Assembly: GCF_000018425.1 (NCBI RefSeq)
Contig: NC_010424.1
Location: 1,814,501 to 1,878,500 of the forward strand
DNA from: Candidatus Desulforudis audaxviator MP104C
GTDB taxonomy: Bacteria > Bacillota > Desulfotomaculia > Desulfotomaculales > Desulforudaceae
Reading direction: 5' to 3'
Length of the DNA: 64,000 nucleotides
Every line of letters starts with the position of its first letter. The stretch's first letter is position 1. Shown piece by piece: positions 50,007-58,483 of the stretch. The notes under the pieces are model-generated. The model saw nothing but the letters and a program-made list of their open reading frames with translations, made no database searches and had not been told where the DNA came from. The translations under genes were made by a program, and so were the position numbers.

Positions 50007-50690
50007 CTAATGATGTATGAGATTAAAAAGTTGAAGCAACTCCGCAAGTTCAGTGATATGAACCTCGGCCTCACAATCGGTTTCTTCTATGAGGTTGTCG
50101 TTTCGCTTTAGATGAACGGGTAACATACCTATAGCTTTCGGCCCAGCGAAATCCTTGCTTGGGTCATTACCAACGTATGCCGCCTCGGTCGGTTGTACAG
50201 CCAGTCTCTCCAAAGCGTGCAGAAAACCAGTAGGGTCGGGTTTCCAATGATTAGGCCCTAGTTCATCCGTATAAACGATGACGTCAACTAGTCCCTCTAA
50301 GCCAAGCGCTTCTATCTTGCGCTTCTGAACCGAATGTAATCCATCTGTGACAATTCCCAATTTCACACCGTATTCTTTCAGCGTGGCAAGCACTGGTATA
50401 ACATCAGGATATAATGTGATCTGCGGCTGGTGCGATCGATAGACACCTACTAGTTCCTCAACAAGTGCCGGACTATACAGGCCATAGCGATCCAGGGCCT
50501 TATCAAAGACCTTACCACGGCCTTCCGTAGAGAGGACCTCCATCATGGTCAAAAAGATGCCTTGCTCATCCACAGGAAACCTGTCGGCCACATAAGCAAC
50601 AACAGCACGGAATCCACTGATGACAAAGGTACGCTCGTCGTAAAGCGTGTCGTCCAAATCAAATAATACCGCTTTAATGTAACCGGTCAA
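50007..50690 (-). CDS. HAD-family phosphatase
   Basis: 227 residues from TTG with AGGAGG at 9 bases. Motif I is VLFDLDDTLYDE, motif II LGIVTDG, motif III the Lys in HWKPDPTGF and motif IV YVGNDPSKDFAGPKAIGM. The cap type resembles YjjG/HAD-IA. Its start overlaps the ATP-grasp gene by 17 bases, so they are coupled. It may dephosphorylate a nonulosonate-9-phosphate or an intermediate made by the neighbouring ATP-grasp enzyme. The substrate is not known. Codon use is AT-richer than in the flagellar operon. Confidence 0.8.
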   Translation of the reverse strand: MTGYIKAVLFDLDDTLYDERTFVISGFRAVVAYVADRFPVDEQGIFLTMMEVLSTEGRGKVFDKALDRYGLYSPALVEELVGVYRSHQPQITLYPDVIPVLATLKEYGVKLGIVTDGLHSVQKRKIEALGLEGLVDVIVYTDELGPNHWKPDPTGFLHALERLAVQPTEAAYVGNDPSKDFAGPKAIGMLPVHLKRNDNLIEETDCEAEVHITELAELLQLFNLIHH

Positions 50691-51645
50691 TGTTATTTAC
50701 CTCCTGCTCCCTAAGGAAGAGATCTGCCGTATACCGGAGCATAAGGTATCCATCTTCAAACTCGCCGATGGCTGGCTTAACCTCTTTTCCCATTACGAGA
50801 CGGACCAACAAACGGGGCGTAAACGCACCGGCAGCGAAACCTAGGCTGGCCCCTCCACCATATCTAGGATTTACCTCTATGAACTTAACCTTGCCATCGT
50901 GCCAAAAGCATTGAATGGTATTATGTCCTATTAGCCTCAACGTGCTGGCAAGACGGACGGCCTCGTTGATGATATCCCAGTTCTTGCGCGTCCTACCAAT
51001 GAACGACTCTCCGCCAAATACTGAGAGACGTTCCCGTGGAACCACGGTCAGTACATTCCCAGAAAAATCAGCAAACAGATCCATGGTATATTCCTGAGCC
51101 TCTATGTATTCTTGGATGATAGGCTCCTTCAGGCGATGCAGTAAGTAATCCAAGTCCTGAATGGAATCCACCCGGAAGGCCCACTTGCTTCCCTTTCCGA
51201 ACCTTTCTTTAACAAAGACTGGGAATCGAGTGATGTTCTCCGTAGATGCATACGTTTTTGGAACAGAGAATCCATAAGTCTGACAGAACTCAATGAACAA
51301 GCGTTTGTCCTGGCATACCCTGACTACATCCACTTCTGGAACCATCACGCTAACACCCATGTTTTGGAACATCTCACGCAATTTTGCAAAGAATGGCAGT
51401 TCTTCATCCCGCGTGGGGATAATAAGTTTCACATCATGCCTTTGGCAGATCCTCTGGGCAACCACCAAGAAACCATGGTCGAGGCCAGGGGGGACTATGT
51501 AGCCCTTATCAGCAAAGTACAAGGCAGCAGACAATGGGCTGGCATCTATGGCTATCACCTGGCCGCCGCCTTCTTCAGACAAAGCACGCTGGAAGGCTTT
51601 GATCAACCCCACTTTGCGGGATGCGCTGGTAATTAATACGTTCAT
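50674..51645 (-). CDS. ATP-grasp ligase-like protein
   Basis: 323 residues. The N terminus MNVLITSASRKVGLIKAF is a Rossmann-like pre-ATP-grasp domain. The ATP-grasp fold shows FPVFVKERFGKGSK, IIQEYIEAQEYTMDLFAD and the metal-binding VKFIEVNPRYGGGASLG. It resembles carbamoyl-phosphate synthase-like ligases of sugar clusters, which join a carboxylate to an amine through an acyl phosphate. Here it could attach an acyl or amino-acyl group to a sugar amine, but this is only inference. Confidence 0.78.
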   Translation of the reverse strand: MNVLITSASRKVGLIKAFQRALSEEGGGQVIAIDASPLSAALYFADKGYIVPPGLDHGFLVVAQRICQRHDVKLIIPTRDEELPFFAKLREMFQNMGVSVMVPEVDVVRVCQDKRLFIEFCQTYGFSVPKTYASTENITRFPVFVKERFGKGSKWAFRVDSIQDLDYLLHRLKEPIIQEYIEAQEYTMDLFADFSGNVLTVVPRERLSVFGGESFIGRTRKNWDIINEAVRLASTLRLIGHNTIQCFWHDGKVKFIEVNPRYGGGASLGFAAGAFTPRLLVRLVMGKEVKPAIGEFEDGYLMLRYTADLFLREQEVNNIDRLH

Positions 51646-51648
51646 TGG

Positions 51649-52545
51649 CTATTTCACCATTTTAGCAAATAATAGACAATTACGGCCCACGCCGTTCCTG
51701 GCAAAGCACCTGTAAAGATTCCGGCGCAACTGCACTGGAATAGACAACTCAAAAGCCACGCGCTTCTCGTGACATTGGCTACCGACCTCAGGATTGCCCA
51801 CATACACATCACCAAAGAGCAGGAATACTTCCATCGGGAAGTCCCCAAACATATCTACTACTTGGAAACCCAGCCGCTCCATAAATTGTGCTAGCGTCTC
51901 AAAGTTGAAGTAGTTGATGTGGTCCGGGATAGCAACCCACCACGGCTCCCCTCCCCCCAGTCTGCGGTAAGCACAGTCCTGGAGGACTGAGAAGTCGTTA
52001 GGAACCCTAACAGCCAACATGCTCTCCTCGTGCGTGAGCGAGCGGAGCTCTTGTAACAAGCCTGGGGGATCAAGCACATGTTCCAACACATTCAAGAGAG
52101 TCACAGCGTCAAAACGTTGTTCTGTTTTGCGGGAGCACTCCTCTATGGAATCGTATACGGTGATGCCAAATGACCTGGCTATCTCCGCTGCATCCCTCGA
52201 TGGCTCCACACCCACCACGTGCCACCCCGCCTGTTGCATATATCGACAAAAGTGGCCAGGACCACAGCCCATGTCCAGCAACCAACGCTCCTGTTTATGG
52301 ACTAAATGCTCGTCCAAAATGTCCCTTATGTCGCGCCACAAGGTTTGCGATAGCCATGCCAATTCTGAATCTGATTCTTCACCACCCTTTATCAAGCGTC
52401 GCAACTCAGGAACGCGCCCGCCAGTTTCCATGAAAGCGTAGTAATGTTCCCGGTAGAAATGCTCTAATTCCTTCTTGGTAGGGAGGGGGTCCAATCGGCG
52501 GTAGATATACTTCGGATCTACCACTACCGAGTAGTGCTTCTTCAT
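51649..52545 (-). CDS. SAM-dependent methyltransferase
   Basis: About 298 residues from the ATG that overlaps the stop of the upstream SDR gene (ATGA). A class I fold is indicated by WLLDMGCGPGHFCRYMQQAGW (SAM loop), VVGVEPSRDAAEIA and FDAVTLLNVLEHVLDP. The first 60 residues may be a small binding domain. It probably methylates a hydroxyl or amine of the cell-surface sugar. Confidence 0.82.
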   Translation of the reverse strand: MKKHYSVVVDPKYIYRRLDPLPTKKELEHFYREHYYAFMETGGRVPELRRLIKGGEESDSELAWLSQTLWRDIRDILDEHLVHKQERWLLDMGCGPGHFCRYMQQAGWHVVGVEPSRDAAEIARSFGITVYDSIEECSRKTEQRFDAVTLLNVLEHVLDPPGLLQELRSLTHEESMLAVRVPNDFSVLQDCAYRRLGGGEPWWVAIPDHINYFNFETLAQFMERLGFQVVDMFGDFPMEVFLLFGDVYVGNPEVGSQCHEKRVAFELSIPVQLRRNLYRCFARNGVGRNCLLFAKMVK

Positions 52546-53474
52546 CGCCCGATCCTTTTCTTCTCGTACAATATAATCCGGTGTATTCCGTCTTCCAAGG
52601 ATATACTGGGCAACCATCCAGTTAAATTTTTGAATAGCGCCATATCCGCGCAACTAGCCTCAACCGGACCATCATACGGGAGGTCCTTCACTTGCAGGCT
52701 GCCCAGCTCTGATTGCAAGATAGCAACTACATCATCTATGCTTCTAGGTACACCAAAGCCTAGATTGATGACCCCACAGGCCCCACTGGATTCAGCAAGT
52801 CTAAGTAATCCTTCGGCTACATCGTCCGCGTAGATATAATCAAAACGATTGTTTCTGCCGTACACCTCAATCGGTTCTTCTTGCAGGGCGGAACGGATCC
52901 ATCGTGAGATCACGTCCCGCGACCCGCAACCATACACCCGAAAGATGCGCGCTGAAACCGTGCGAAACCGCCCCTCGGTGTGTTGGATGAAATTCAACTC
53001 TCTTTCCGTAAAATACTTGGCCAAGCCCACGAGGTTCCTGGGGGCAATACGATCCGATTCTCTCAAGTAGCATACCTGTGGGACATTCAGATATTGCTCC
53101 GGGTCATAAACAAGGTAACTGGAGGCGAAAACGAAAACCTTCAGAGATGGCATAAGAGAGAGTGCTTCCAACAGCCTGTGCGATAACAAAACATTGTTCT
53201 CGAAACTTGTCTTCCAATAGCCCGGTGCTTCTTCGGTACGCTCGAAAGTTGCTGCTAAATGGAAGACGACCTCCGGGTTGAAGGTACAAACTTGCGCAGG
53301 TATCTCCCTGGAAAGGTCCACCTGAATATGGTCTACTTGATGTCCTAACTCATTGCCTGAAGCGATGTCTACAGAAAGCACTTCGGCTCCCAGAGAAATC
53401 AGACGCCCAACAAGCATTCTGCCAATGCCCCCTGCTGATCCGGTTACTAAGACTTTCTTATCTTGCCATTTCAT
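52542..53474 (-). CDS. Extended SDR (NAD-dependent epimerase/dehydratase-like), catalytic Tyr missing
   Basis: 310 residues. The nucleotide-binding loop VLVTGSAGGIGRML, VVFHLAATFERTEE and VFASSYLVYD fit extended SDR proteins such as NAD-sugar epimerases. The YxxxK motif reads V-GLA-K (NLVGLAKYFTE): the Lys is present but the Tyr is Val. It may be a non-catalytic or redirected enzyme, or use another acid. It is coupled to pseG by a four-base overlap. Confidence 0.78.
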   Translation of the reverse strand: MKWQDKKVLVTGSAGGIGRMLVGRLISLGAEVLSVDIASGNELGHQVDHIQVDLSREIPAQVCTFNPEVVFHLAATFERTEEAPGYWKTSFENNVLLSHRLLEALSLMPSLKVFVFASSYLVYDPEQYLNVPQVCYLRESDRIAPRNLVGLAKYFTERELNFIQHTEGRFRTVSARIFRVYGCGSRDVISRWIRSALQEEPIEVYGRNNRFDYIYADDVAEGLLRLAESSGACGVINLGFGVPRSIDDVVAILQSELGSLQVKDLPYDGPVEASCADMALFKNLTGWLPSISLEDGIHRIILYEKKRIGR

Positions 53475-54631
53475 GCCTGATTCTCCTTCTCTAAAGTTAT
53501 TACCCGTGCAGAGCCAAACCCGTCCACCAAGGCACGCCCCGCCCTGCTCATAGCTGCACGCTGATCTCTGTTGCTAACTAACCCAGTTAGCACTTCAGCA
53601 ATCCGACGCGGCTCGATATACCGATGCCCTCCCAGATTTACCGAAATGCCAGAGTTGGTAGATCCTTGGAGAAGCACTTTCTCCTGCTCTGCTTGACTCA
53701 GCCCAACAATTGGAACCCCCATAAAAGCCAACTCCCATACAGTGATTCCCCCCGCAGAAATCGCCACATCAGACCAAGCCATCAGTTCGGGCATGTTTGG
53801 CACATTGCTTTCGAGCCGGATATAAAATCTTAGTTGCTCCACAGCGGATTGCAATTCCTTATAATGCGAATTAGTTCCGCCAACTACAACCACCGCTTCC
53901 ATCCCGTCTACCTCTACGAGTTGCAGTGCTTGGATTACCTTAAGGGTCACATTGTCAGGATCACTTCCGCCCAGCGTAACCAGCACCTTACGTGCCATCT
54001 CCGGGATGTTGCGTTGCCAGCCCTGCCACTTCAAAAACTCTCGGCGCAAGAGCACGTACCTGGTTCCCAGGAGGAGGCGGGTATATGATTCGCAAGAATA
54101 ATTCAATTCTTCTGCGTGCAAGTTTTGATTCAAAACTACATCGGCGTAGTAGTGCTCAAGATGAGCCATATCGTCAATAATCAAGAGTTTATGTCCAGAT
54201 GTTTTGACTCTTCGCTGATATTCTGAATCAAAGTGGTAGCCATCCAACACCACCCATGCTCCAGGATGTTGCGCCAACACATCCGAGGTGACCTTCCAAT
54301 CAACAGGATTGGGATATGGTTGTGTCAACTTGATAACTATAAGCCCCTCATCGTGCAGACGCTGAAGCAGACCCTCACTTTCGCAGGCGGTAATTAATAC
54401 CACACGCCCGCCACGATCTTTCCAGGCTTGAGCCAGGGCCAGGCAGCGCATTAGATGGCCTGTACCGATCCGCGTATTTGCATCGGCACGAATGATTAGT
54501 GTTCGGTTGTACCTCGATCCGGCAAGTAACAACTGTTTTCCCTTTCGCCGCCCGGTCAGCAAGAATGCCGCCTGTTCGGCAATGGACAAATCCGGTGCCT
54601 TTGAGTCGGCATCCATCGCCACCAGGCGCAT
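53471..54631 (-). CDS. pseG: UDP-sugar hydrolase PseG with N-terminal extension
   Basis: 386 residues, about 40-45 more than usual. PseG proper begins at LIIRADANTRIGTGHLMRCLALA (near residue 44). It continues with WVVLDGYHFDSEYQ, VLVTLGGSDPDN and ISAGGITVWELAFMGVP, a GT-B fold. It removes UDP from the 2,4-diacetamido-trideoxy hexose before PseI acts. The extension LSIAEQAAFLLTGRRKGKQL is unfamiliar and has no other start after it. It follows pseB by 16 bases. Confidence 0.88.
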   Translation of the reverse strand: MRLVAMDADSKAPDLSIAEQAAFLLTGRRKGKQLLLAGSRYNRTLIIRADANTRIGTGHLMRCLALAQAWKDRGGRVVLITACESEGLLQRLHDEGLIVIKLTQPYPNPVDWKVTSDVLAQHPGAWVVLDGYHFDSEYQRRVKTSGHKLLIIDDMAHLEHYYADVVLNQNLHAEELNYSCESYTRLLLGTRYVLLRREFLKWQGWQRNIPEMARKVLVTLGGSDPDNVTLKVIQALQLVEVDGMEAVVVVGGTNSHYKELQSAVEQLRFYIRLESNVPNMPELMAWSDVAISAGGITVWELAFMGVPIVGLSQAEQEKVLLQGSTNSGISVNLGGHRYIEPRRIAEVLTGLVSNRDQRAAMSRAGRALVDGFGSARVITLEKENQA

Positions 54632-54647
54632 ACCGCTTCTGTGGGCT

Positions 54648-55700
54648 TTAAGAATGCTGGGAGAACTGATTGATCAGCTTCTGCAGCTGACCTTTTTCAA
54701 GCCATTGTTCGTTAGTATTGCTTGCATATTCCCATTCCTCCGGAACCGGTTGCCCTTGCTGTTCAATCTTGGACATCCAAAACGGAAAAGACGGTTTTAC
54801 AACGAAAAAATCTCCACAATCCACAACGTTACGTGCCTCATCCTTAGAGATGAGCAATTCGTGCAGCTTCTCTCCCGGGCGGACGCCGATAAACCGAATC
54901 TCGCAGTGGGGACAAACAGTTTGGGCAAGATCCATAATCCGCATACTAGGAATCTTTGGTACAAAAACCTCGCCGCCCTGCATGTTCTCAATGCAATTGA
55001 GAACAAAAGAAACCCCCTGTTCCAGGGTGATCCAAAAACGGCTCATCCGCTCGTCAGTGACGGTCAAAGTCCCCGTCTTTTTCTGCTTGAGGAACACGGG
55101 CACCACGCTGCCCCGGCTGCCGACCACGTTGCCGTAGCGGACCACGCTGAATCTGGTGCGGCCACCGGCGTAAGAATTGGCCGCCACGACCAGTTTCTCC
55201 AAGCACAACTTGGTCGCCCCATAAAGGTTTACCGGGTTCACCGCCTTATCAGTGCTCAGGGCGATGACCTTTTGGACCCCGTTGTCGATGGCGGCGTCAA
55301 TAACATTCTGTGTGCCGATTATGTTGGTCTGGACTACTTCAAAGGGGTTATACTCGGCCGCCGGCACCTGTTTGAGCGCCGCCGCGTGCACCACAACATC
55401 AACGCCGTAGAACGCCCGGTACAACCGGTTCTTGTCGCGCACATCGCCAAGGAAGTAACGTAGGCAATCGTATTTGGCTGGATCGAAAACCTGCTGCATT
55501 TCGTATTGTTTCAGTTCATCCCGGCTTAAGATAATCAGCCGGCGCGGTTTGTACCGTTGGAGCACCGTCTCCACAAATTTCTGCCCGAACGAGCCCGTAC
55601 CCCCCGTGACCAGAACAGATCCGCCGTTTAGCACGCCTGCCCCGCCTCCGACCTTCACATCTTGAGATAATGAGCCTGGTTGCGTATTCTTAAGTGACAT
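54648..55700 (-). CDS. pseB: UDP-GlcNAc 4,6-dehydratase (inverting) PseB
   Basis: About 350 residues from an ATG with GGAG at 7 bases. VLVTGGTGSFGQKFVETVL, VHAAALKQVPAAEYNPFE and the catalytic YGATK in NLYGATKLCLEKLV are the FlaA1/PseB signature. It starts nonulosonate synthesis from UDP-GlcNAc. The first 25 residues (LKNTQPGSLSQDVKVGGGAG) are an unusual unstructured lead. Confidence 0.93.
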   Translation of the reverse strand: MSLKNTQPGSLSQDVKVGGGAGVLNGGSVLVTGGTGSFGQKFVETVLQRYKPRRLIILSRDELKQYEMQQVFDPAKYDCLRYFLGDVRDKNRLYRAFYGVDVVVHAAALKQVPAAEYNPFEVVQTNIIGTQNVIDAAIDNGVQKVIALSTDKAVNPVNLYGATKLCLEKLVVAANSYAGGRTRFSVVRYGNVVGSRGSVVPVFLKQKKTGTLTVTDERMSRFWITLEQGVSFVLNCIENMQGGEVFVPKIPSMRIMDLAQTVCPHCEIRFIGVRPGEKLHELLISKDEARNVVDCGDFFVVKPSFPFWMSKIEQQGQPVPEEWEYASNTNEQWLEKGQLQKLINQFSQHS

Positions 55701-55842
55701 ACTTCTACTCCAACCAGGAAAACCCTGCCCAACTGGAGAATTGTGCAAGATAGCGGGCGGCTGACAACTGAAAGATCGTCAAGATGCCTGGACAAGCAGC
55801 CGATTATGATTGCAGAGAGTAACACTGTTGTTGGCGGCCGAA

Positions 55843-55880
55843 CAGGGACTGTCCCCCTGCGGGAAGGGGGCTGTCCCCCT
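55843..55880. repeat. Palindromic element, family 1, upstream of the maf operon
   Basis: GGGACTGTCCCCC-TGCGGGAA-GGGGGCTGTCCCCC: two GACTGTCCCC-type units with a centre differing from the other copies. It ends directly before the ribosome site of the next gene. Confidence 0.7.
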
Positions 55881-55898
55881 AAAAGGAGTTGGTCTTGG

Positions 55899-56447
55899 TT
55901 GAAAAAGGTATCATTAACCGTTTCGGAGGCTTTGAGCCGATTGCATGAATTAATCTCCGACCACTTCCAAAAAGGCCTTTACCTTTACTGCGCCGAGGCG
56001 GGGGAACAAGTTTTCTATACCGAAATAGAAGACAACCTCCAACAGCTTGATGGCAAAACACAGATAACGCTGGTGTTTTACACCGAATCCGAACTGCTCT
56101 CCGCCACGCTCGCCGACGCCCGTGGCTTTCTCGATCGTTGGCTCCACCAGCTGCCCGGTATCGCGGACCGTTTTTACGGCGGGCAGGGTTCCCCGGACAT
56201 GCTGGTCCAATTAGCGGAGGCCTTGCAGTATCTGCAAACGGTAAGCATTCAGCTTTCGGCCCGCGGTTACGGCCTCGCCGGCTGGCCGGAGCGCCTGCGG
56301 GACGCGGCCCGGGAGTTGCTCCAAGTCACGGAGGCGAACCGGGCTGTCCAACAGGGAGATTTTCTGCTTTATGAGTTGCAGGGTGCCTTGGAGGGACTGC
56401 GGGACCGGCTGGCCCGCATTGAAGTTGTGGCTGGTGATCACCAATGA
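55899..56447 (+). CDS. Uncharacterised protein coupled to the flagellin glycosyltransferase
   Basis: About 182 residues from TTG, with AAGGAG 10 bases upstream; the frame is open for 52 more codons but these include the palindromic element. Mostly helical, beginning LKKVSLTVSEALSRLHELISDHFQKG, with a leucine-rich region (LAEALQYLQTVSIQLSARGYG) and an Arg-rich tail. It overlaps the maf start by four bases. No family recognised; a role as partner or chaperone of Maf or flagellin is suggested only by position. Confidence 0.6.
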   Translation: MKKVSLTVSEALSRLHELISDHFQKGLYLYCAEAGEQVFYTEIEDNLQQLDGKTQITLVFYTESELLSATLADARGFLDRWLHQLPGIADRFYGGQGSPDMLVQLAEALQYLQTVSIQLSARGYGLAGWPERLRDAARELLQVTEANRAVQQGDFLLYELQGALEGLRDRLARIEVVAGDHQ

Positions 56448-58324
56448 TTTGGGAACAGAATCTGCGCGCCATCCGGCGTCGCGATCCGGCATTGGCCGAA
56501 CTGCTCGAAAACACTCCCTCCGCGGACGGTTTAGACGTAATTACCGCCAAAAACGGCGACCCGGTTCCGGTGTGGCGGAATCAGCCGCTCGCCAGCCGGT
56601 ACGATCCGCGCCGTGAGGCGCAAGCCTGGGCGGCGGGTATAGTCAATGATGTTCCCTCGGCCGGCCGGGCCTATCTCGTTTTCGGGCTGGGTCTGGGCTA
56701 TCATCTGGAGGCGCTGCTCCAAAAGGACCCCGGCGCCCACTTTATGGTTTTTGAAATCGAACCCGGGTGGTGGCGGCGGCTGCTGGAACTCCGTGACGTG
56801 CGCCACCTCATCAAGCATAAGCGGGTGTTCATCCAGCCCGCTTTTGACTTCTCTGCCGGCAGTCCGGTTTTTGACTGGCTGCTGCAGGGCACTTTTGCCG
56901 GGGAAGTGAAGGTGGCGGAAATACCGGCTTATCGCGACCTGTTTCCGGAAGCCCACCACCAATGGCGGCAAGGAGTATTGGATTCTTTACACCACCTCCG
57001 GGTGGGACTGGCGACCCGGGAGCACTGGAAAGATGTGTGGCTGCAGAACAGCATCGCCAATCTGTTCGCGATTTTCGCCAATCCCGGCGTCTCCGACCTC
57101 CTGGACAGTTTGACCGCTACCCCGGCGGTGATGGTGGCCGCCGGCCCTTCGCTGAACGAACACCTGGAGACTCTGCGCGGCCTGGTCGGCCGGGTACCGA
57201 TCATCGCGGCCGGCACCGGCGTGGTCCCCCTGGTCCAGGCCGGCATTCATCCTGATTATATGGTTTCCATCGACCCCGGCGAGGCCAACTACGCCGCCCT
57301 GAAGGATTACCTGGACCTGCCCGATACCACCCTGGTCTTCTTTTCCTCCCTGCACCCCCGGGTGGCGGCCGAATTCCGGGGACCGAAAGTGTCCGCCTTC
57401 GCCGACCAGGAGCACCTGCCCCAGTGGCTGGGCGAACTGGCCGGCTGGAACCATAAGGGCGTCCTGCCCGACGCCGCCTCGGTGGCCATCCCCACTTTCA
57501 AGTTCATCCTCGACCTCGGCTGTCCGGAAATCATCCTCCTGGGCCAGGACTTGTCCTTCCTGGACCCGGAGAATTTCTACGCCGGCCGGCGAAAAATCAC
57601 GGTCACCGACTACCTGCCCCGGACCAACATCGCCGGGGAAACGGCCTACACCACCAGGCAACTGCTGACCATGCGGCGCGAGCTGGAAATGTACATCGCC
57701 CAGGCCAACCAGCGCGGCCGCCGGGTTTATAACGCTTCGCGCACCGGCCTGCCCATCGCGGGCGCCGCCCCGGTGGACTTCGCGGCCTGGGCCCGGGAAC
57801 AGGCCGGCCGGCGCTTCACCCGCCCGGAATCAATCCTCGGGCAGCCGTCCCCGGAGGAAATCCTGGAAAAACTTCGGGAGCCGCTGGCCACCGTACGCCG
57901 GGAACTATCCACCCTGCGCGAGACGGCCGCCGCCGCCACACTGGCGCTGGCCCCCCTGCGCGACCAAAACCGGCCGCCCGACCCGCTCGGGGCACCCGCG
58001 TTAGCGGGTCGGGTACCCCCGGGTACCCCGGGCGGGTACCCCCAGGCCGCCCGCAAAGCGACGGCCGACCAGCTGAGCACGGCGGTGCCCCGGCTCAACC
58101 AAATACTGAACCACACCGCCTACCAGAAAATCATCCGGCGCACGGTCAGCAACCTGGACCTCCTGGTGCGCACCCGCAAACTGGACCTGGACACTGCTGA
58201 CGCCGCCCAGGTCCGGGACTTTGTCACCATGCTGTACAACTTCGCCACCGCGGTGGGCGGCCGCGCCGAACGCTACCACGCCGAACTGAGGAAGATCGAA
58301 CCCGGGAAACCGGACGCGCTCTAA
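56444..58324 (+). CDS. maf: Maf-family flagellin glycosyltransferase (DUF115)
   Basis: 626 residues. The core has YLVFGLGLGYHLEALL (Rossmann-like), the Maf motif MVAAGPSLNEHLETLRG, AAGTGVVPLVQAGIHPDYMVSIDPGEANYAALK and GCPEIILLGQDLSFLDPENFYAG. Maf proteins transfer CMP-activated nonulosonates to flagellin Ser/Thr before export. The adjacent flagellin and pse genes support this. Residues about 514-534 (LGAPALAGRVPPGTPGGYP) come from a family 2 palindrome in a linker before the C-terminal helices. Confidence 0.88.
   Translation: MIWEQNLRAIRRRDPALAELLENTPSADGLDVITAKNGDPVPVWRNQPLASRYDPRREAQAWAAGIVNDVPSAGRAYLVFGLGLGYHLEALLQKDPGAHFMVFEIEPGWWRRLLELRDVRHLIKHKRVFIQPAFDFSAGSPVFDWLLQGTFAGEVKVAEIPAYRDLFPEAHHQWRQGVLDSLHHLRVGLATREHWKDVWLQNSIANLFAIFANPGVSDLLDSLTATPAVMVAAGPSLNEHLETLRGLVGRVPIIAAGTGVVPLVQAGIHPDYMVSIDPGEANYAALKDYLDLPDTTLVFFSSLHPRVAAEFRGPKVSAFADQEHLPQWLGELAGWNHKGVLPDAASVAIPTFKFILDLGCPEIILLGQDLSFLDPENFYAGRRKITVTDYLPRTNIAGETAYTTRQLLTMRRELEMYIAQANQRGRRVYNASRTGLPIAGAAPVDFAAWAREQAGRRFTRPESILGQPSPEEILEKLREPLATVRRELSTLRETAAAATLALAPLRDQNRPPDPLGAPALAGRVPPGTPGGYPQAARKATADQLSTAVPRLNQILNHTAYQKIIRRTVSNLDLLVRTRKLDLDTADAAQVRDFVTMLYNFATAVGGRAERYHAELRKIEPGKPDAL
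57980..58042. repeat. Palindromic element, family 2, inside maf
   Basis: Hairpin ACCCGC-GTTA-GCGGGT followed by GGGTACCC units. The reverse complement matches the flhF copy over about 33 bases with few changes. In frame. Confidence 0.78.
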
Positions 58325-58379
58325 CTCCGGGCCACCACCCGTGCGGCGTTTGTGATGTAAAATTCTCGGCGGTGGGGGC

Positions 58380-58406
58380 TAAAGTTTGGCGGCCGAGCAC
58401 CGAAAT
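58380..58406 (+). promoter_or_regulatory. Sigma-28 (FliA/SigD) promoter of flagellin
   Basis: TAAAGTTT, then after 15 bases from TAAA, ACCGAAAT. The -35 is perfect and the -10 keeps CCGA. It lies 78 bases before the flagellin start, leaving a long leader. Confidence 0.75.
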
Positions 58407-58483
58407 AGAGGTTAGGGAGATCGACTCCCGGAAGTAGACGTGGCCACGCTCTAACTTCAACGAAACAATTTAAGGGGGGGATA

